Shown here one piece after another: positions 61,345 to 64,000 of a stretch of 64,000 bases of DNA. The notes beneath the pieces were generated by a model. That model made no database searches. It was not told where the DNA came from and saw only the letters and a list, made by a program, of their open reading frames with translations. The stretch is from Paenibacillus antibioticophila (GTDB lineage: Bacteria > Bacillota > Bacilli > Paenibacillales > Paenibacillaceae). Position 1 is the stretch's first letter, and each line of letters starts with the position of its first letter. Position numbers and translations under genes: made by a program. The stretch lies in the NCBI RefSeq assembly GCF_000455265.1, contig NZ_HG005139.1:369495-433494 (forward strand), given 5' to 3'.

Positions 61345-61593
61345 ATGGCCAGATCAAGCGCCAGTAAGAAGCGGATCAAAGCCGTGCGCGAGGGTAAACG
61401 CGATCCACTGCTTAGCAGAAGCCCGTTTGCCAATCATGACCTGCGAACGAGAACCACAAAGACGAAACAGGATGTATTGAATAGGAGTAAATATAAGAAC
61501 CGGATTTCCTACGAAGGAGATAGCGGTTCTTATTTATTTTGCCCGGGCAGCATGTCATGCGGGATCTTCGTAATGGTAAAGAATAGCTCGTAG
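61345..61593 (+). CDS. Small basic hypothetical protein
   Basis: The frame encodes 82 residues. The first 50 are strongly basic (MARSSASKKRIKAVREGKRD; TRTTKTKQDVLNRSKYKNR) and look like a small conserved Bacillales protein possibly binding RNA or DNA. The last 30 residues are translated through the stem of a terminator (61495-61531) and are probably not conserved; homologues may stop earlier, and a lost stop codon is possible. AAAGGAGAG precedes the ATG. The 3' end overlaps the convergent ArsR-like gene by 64 bases. Confidence 0.6.
   Translation: MARSSASKKRIKAVREGKRDPLLSRSPFANHDLRTRTTKTKQDVLNRSKYKNRISYEGDSGSYLFCPGSMSCGIFVMVKNSS
61495..61540. terminator. Bidirectional terminator inside overlapping 3' ends
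   Basis: AAGAACCG (61495-61502) and CGGTTCTT (61524-61531) form a stem flanked by A/T-rich tails on both sides. The stop codon of the leftward regulator gene and the coding end of the rightward gene lie in it. Confidence 0.7.
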
Positions 61594-62096
61594 ATATCCT
61601 GATCCTCCGTTCTGTCTTTACGCTCATGCGCGTTGCAAAAATCAAGAATAAGCTGGTTCAACTCCTCAAATTCTTCCTGGGTTAATTGCAGCTCGGTATT
61701 TGTAATTCTTCCACTAGGTTCTTTTTGTTGATTGGCCTCTAAAAAACGCTTTTTATTCTCATCGTACAAATTGCTGAGCAGCTTCGTTGTTTCGGATTGA
61801 AACACTTGATGGATTGTCTCGTCGATCCCGCTCTTCTTAATCTGTACTGATCCTTCGTAAGCTTTATAGTATTTAGCAGTTATGCCATTGATAAGCTTCG
61901 TATCCACCAGCGTAAGAAGTCCAATGCTTTCGAGCTTCTTGACGTGATAATGAACTTTTGCAGGCACTTGCCCCATCGTATCGGCAATTTCCTTGACCGT
62001 AGCGGGACGTCCGAATTTATTAAAAGCATTTAGAATCTGAATACGATAAGGATCCGAGTAAATCCGGATTTCTTCCAAGGTTTTGAGCTCGATCAT
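61530..62096 (-). CDS. ArsR-like winged-helix regulator
   Basis: A 188-residue regulator. The N-terminal 90 residues are a winged helix of the ArsR/HTH_20 kind: IYSDPYRIQILNAF, then VKEIADTMGQVPAKVHYHVKKLESIGLL as recognition helices, and VDTKLINGITAKYY as the wing. The C-terminal half is helical and acidic (ELQLTQEEFEELNQLILDF), likely for dimerisation or ligand sensing. No metal-binding Cys pairs are seen. It lies 93 bases after the MFS gene on the same strand... reading leftward the MFS gene comes second in position, so the regulator may govern that transporter. Confidence 0.82.
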   Translation of the reverse strand: MIELKTLEEIRIYSDPYRIQILNAFNKFGRPATVKEIADTMGQVPAKVHYHVKKLESIGLLTLVDTKLINGITAKYYKAYEGSVQIKKSGIDETIHQVFQSETTKLLSNLYDENKKRFLEANQQKEPSGRITNTELQLTQEEFEELNQLILDFCNAHERKDRTEDQDIYELFFTITKIPHDMLPGQNK

Positions 62097-62189
62097 AGAT
62101 TAGGTGCTCCTAAGTATTTTTGTTTCTATTATATCGCATCGTTGTTCAGGCGTACAAAGCACATAATACATATTCAGCTCAAGCGGCAA

Positions 62190-63455
62190 CTATATAGACA
62201 TGAAGCTGCGATATCTTGGCAGCAGGAGCGCCGGGATGATCAGCAGGATGCCGAATCCAAGATAGATGATATCCGTCCGGATCGCATCTCCTAATGCACC
62301 AGCCAACAGGCTTCCCAACGGAATTGCGCAGGTGCAGATCATCGAGTGGATAGCCCCAACCCGGCCAAGCATTTCTTGGGGGACGTTCTCCATGAAGTAG
62401 GTTGTCGCAGGTGTGCTGATTAAGGAGACGGCAGCCCCCATCCCGAAACTGAACAAGGAAGCGGCAGCGATTGAAAGAACAGGCAGAAAGCCGGGAAGAT
62501 AGAGCAGGGCATAATTCACACCAAGCAGGGTATATCCTGTGAGCATGAGCACGCTTTTCCGGAAGGAACTGCCTTTACGGGCCAGCCACAGTCCACTGAT
62601 AGCCATACCGCCGACTAAGGAAATTCCCATCATGCTGAGTCCGGCTGGACCCTCCCCTAGAACCTCGGCGATGAAGGCAGGGCCTAATACGTTGAAGGGG
62701 GAGAGGCAGAAATTAGAGAATGCCGCGATGATTACGATGGTCAGGATCGTTTTTTGGCGCAAAATAAAGGTAATTCCTTCTCTGACTTCTTGAAGCAAGC
62801 TGCTGCGGTTTGACTTCTCCGTTCCGGCGCTCTCCTTGGACTTCTCCGCTAATGAAATGAAGCCGACCAGCAGAGCGGCGGAAAAAAAGGTCGCCCCGTC
62901 AACAAGCATAGCTCCGGACACACCGGCGATTGCAATAATACCGCCTGCAGCAGCCAATCCGGCCAGCTCTGCAATCCGAGTAATGGATGTGCTGAGCGAA
63001 TTTCCGATAAGGAGCTTCTCTTTCGCCAGCAGTCTTGGAACCAATGATATTTCAGCGGGTGAGGCAAAGCATTCCAAGGTGGAGGTCAACAAGGTCAGGA
63101 TATATAGATGCCATGGCTTCAGCAGGGAGGTTGCGTAGAGAGTTGCTGTGAGGATGACGATGAGGCCGCGGCCCACATGGGTGATTATAATAACCTGACG
63201 CTTGGACCAACGATCTACCAGCGCTCCGCTAAAGAAGCTTAGGGCTAGATTGGGTACAAAATTCAGTGCGAAAAGAGTGCCCATCATCAGCTTGGATCCG
63301 GTTAACAAATAGACCATCCAGCTGTAAGCGATCGAATCAATGGAATCTCCGAACCGGGTAATCACACGAGCGGCAAGAAGATACATAAATGACTTGTTTT
63401 CAAGAATTGCAGCCCATTTTTGCCTTTTAGGTAACGCATTTGCCTGTTCTGTCAT
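62190..63455 (-). CDS. MFS transporter (macrolide-efflux-like)
   Basis: A 421-residue major-facilitator protein with 10-12 membrane segments. It begins with a short charged lead, then SFMYLLAARVITRFGDSIDSIAYSWMVYLL, and has FFSGALVDRWSKRQVI near residue 75 as the MFS loop 2-3 motif. This pattern is typical of the MefA/TetV-like efflux family (MFS_3). The substrate is unknown. Transcription is leftward; the ArsR-like gene follows 93 bases after its stop, so the two may share a transcript. Confidence 0.85.
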   Translation of the reverse strand: MTEQANALPKRQKWAAILENKSFMYLLAARVITRFGDSIDSIAYSWMVYLLTGSKLMMGTLFALNFVPNLALSFFSGALVDRWSKRQVIIITHVGRGLIVILTATLYATSLLKPWHLYILTLLTSTLECFASPAEISLVPRLLAKEKLLIGNSLSTSITRIAELAGLAAAGGIIAIAGVSGAMLVDGATFFSAALLVGFISLAEKSKESAGTEKSNRSSLLQEVREGITFILRQKTILTIVIIAAFSNFCLSPFNVLGPAFIAEVLGEGPAGLSMMGISLVGGMAISGLWLARKGSSFRKSVLMLTGYTLLGVNYALLYLPGFLPVLSIAAASLFSFGMGAAVSLISTPATTYFMENVPQEMLGRVGAIHSMICTCAIPLGSLLAGALGDAIRTDIIYLGFGILLIIPALLLPRYRSFMSI

Positions 63456-63627
63456 TGTGAATCAACTCCTTAATTTTCATTTACATCCTACGATAAAATT
63501 ATTTTAACGTTAAATTTATTTTAATGGAGAAATGGAATATTGCAAGAGGTTTTAGCTAAAACGATAAATTTTTTTCACGGCTTGGATTTTAGCAGCAAAT
63601 GAGGGGCGACAAGTGAGGGTCGATTTC

Positions 63628-63656
63628 TTGACTTCATTACAGAAACGTGATAAATT
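63628..63656 (+). promoter_or_regulatory. Promoter of the tRNA pair
   Basis: TTGACT (63628-63633), 17 bases, TAAATT (63651-63656); the -35 box is near consensus. The tRNA-Asn begins 18 bases after the -10 box. The rest of the gap 63456-63627 has an A/T-rich stretch that should hold the MFS promoter on the other strand. Confidence 0.6.
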
Positions 63657-63673
63657 AAATCTTGTTCTAGCGT

Positions 63674-63749
63674 TCCCTGATAGCTCAGTTGGTAGAGCAC
63701 TCGACTGTTAATCGAGTTGTCACAGGTTCGAGTCCTGTTCGGGGAGCCA
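63674..63749 (+). tRNA. tRNA-Asn (anticodon GTT)
   Basis: The acceptor arms TCCCTGA/TCGGGGA (with one G-U), D arm GCTC..GAGC, anticodon loop CTGTTAA and T arm ACAGG-TTCGAGT-CCTGT are all present. The CCA end is encoded. Length 76. Confidence 0.97.
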
Positions 63750-63756
63750 CTTTCTT

Positions 63757-63845
63757 GGAGAGATACCCAAGTGGCTATAAGGGGACCCTCTGCTAAGGGG
63801 TTAGACTGCGTAAGCGGTGCGAGGGTTCGAATCCCTCTCTCTCCG
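63757..63845 (+). tRNA. tRNA-Ser (anticodon GCT)
   Basis: A class II tRNA with acceptor GGAGAGA/TCTCTCC, anticodon loop CTGCTAA, a long variable arm (ACTGCGTAAGCGGT) and T arm GAGGG-TTCGAAT-CCCTC. The CCA end is not encoded (GTA follows). It lies seven bases after tRNA-Asn and probably shares its transcript. Length 89. Confidence 0.97.
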
Positions 63846-63865
63846 TATTGAGATACATCATTACA

Positions 63866-63896
63866 ATAGCCTCCGCGATCCGGAGGCTATTTGTTG
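63866..63896 (+). terminator. Terminator after the tRNA pair
   Basis: ATAGCCTCCG and CGGAGGCTAT form a ten-pair stem around a five-base loop, followed by TTTGTTG. Confidence 0.8.
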
Positions 63897-63921
63897 CAAA
63901 AGGGATGAGAATCCTCAGAAG

Positions 63922-63998
63922 GAGGGTTCGTCGAAGCATAAGCTTCGGTAGGAATACATCGCAGTCTCGAACGAAGTGAGAGTATCCCTCTCTCTCCG
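63922..63998 (+). repeat. Split copy of the tRNA-Ser 3' end
   Basis: GAGGGTTCG (63922-63930) and ATCCCTCTCTCTCCG (63984-63998) equal the two parts of the tRNA-Ser 3' end (63821-63829 and 63831-63845), but here 53 bases separate them in place of one A. The insert contains CGAAGC-ATAA-GCTTCG and TCTC-GAACGAAGT-GAGA hairpins. It lies after the tRNA terminator, at the window edge. Confidence 0.65.
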
Positions 63999-64000
63999 TT

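Overview
The window looks like a chromosome segment of a Paenibacillus-type spore-forming Firmicute. Three things suggest this: the many CUT1 sugar importers of the LplB/YtcP/lipoprotein kind paired with YesM/YesN or membrane-bound AraC sensors; blocks that match Bacillus gene order (ydcC-alr-ndoAI-ndoA, and tex-cmpA-sprT including the sporulation gene cmpA); and a T-box in front of a tryptophanyl-tRNA synthetase gene. The G+C content is roughly one half. No phage, conjugative element, intact insertion sequence or CRISPR array was seen.

Layout. 1-4.3 kb: the end of a muropeptide-recycling operon (PIG-L deacetylase, NamZ, NagZ, BadF-type sugar kinase). 4.4-8.2 kb: small independent genes (GNAT enzyme, ribokinase, L,D-transpeptidase with an Sm-like membrane peptide, stress protein). 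8.2-25.4 kb: a mannoside-utilisation locus. A leftward GH125-GH38 arm and a rightward arm (two permeases, binding lipoprotein, GH3, GH38, GH130) diverge from a control region with a near-consensus cre box; a membrane AraC sensor lies convergent at the end. 25.6-29.4 kb: OpuA glycine-betaine importer with a divergent GbsR-type regulator. 29.4-30 kb: a repeat-rich intergenic region. 30-32.8 kb: membrane alpha/beta hydrolase and a decayed amino-acid permease. 33-41.5 kb: a second CUT1 importer, a YesN response regulator broken by one in-frame stop, its YesM kinase and an MFS exporter. 41.5-45.4 kb: a MITE-like element, small proteins, a second Sm-like peptide, a GNAT enzyme and T-box-controlled trpS. 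45.6-49.3 kb: lipoprotein hydrolase and a LytTR/DUF3021/ABC exporter operon. 49.5-53 kb: ydcC-alr-ndoAI-ndoA. 53-57.7 kb: an unknown membrane protein, a YknXYZ-like exporter and a DUF4190 protein. 57.8-61.6 kb: tex, cmpA and sprT with two small unknowns. 61.5-63.5 kb: ArsR-like regulator and MFS transporter. 63.6-64 kb: tRNA-Asn and tRNA-Ser, then a split copy of the tRNA-Ser 3' end.

How the genes fit together. The mannoside locus can import oligosaccharides, remove alpha-mannose with two GH38 enzymes and GH125, and process the beta-mannose core by GH130, probably under CcpA control plus the nearby AraC sensor. The muropeptide genes release and phosphorylate MurNAc/GlcNAc. The second CUT1 system has no glycosidase beside it and a probably dead regulator. 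The least expected items are the Trp-Trp leader ORF between the T-box and trpS, the two Sm-like peptides with hydrophobic tails, an isolated 22-codon gene, the nonsense-split YesN, and the tRNA-Ser tail interrupted by a hairpin-forming insert.
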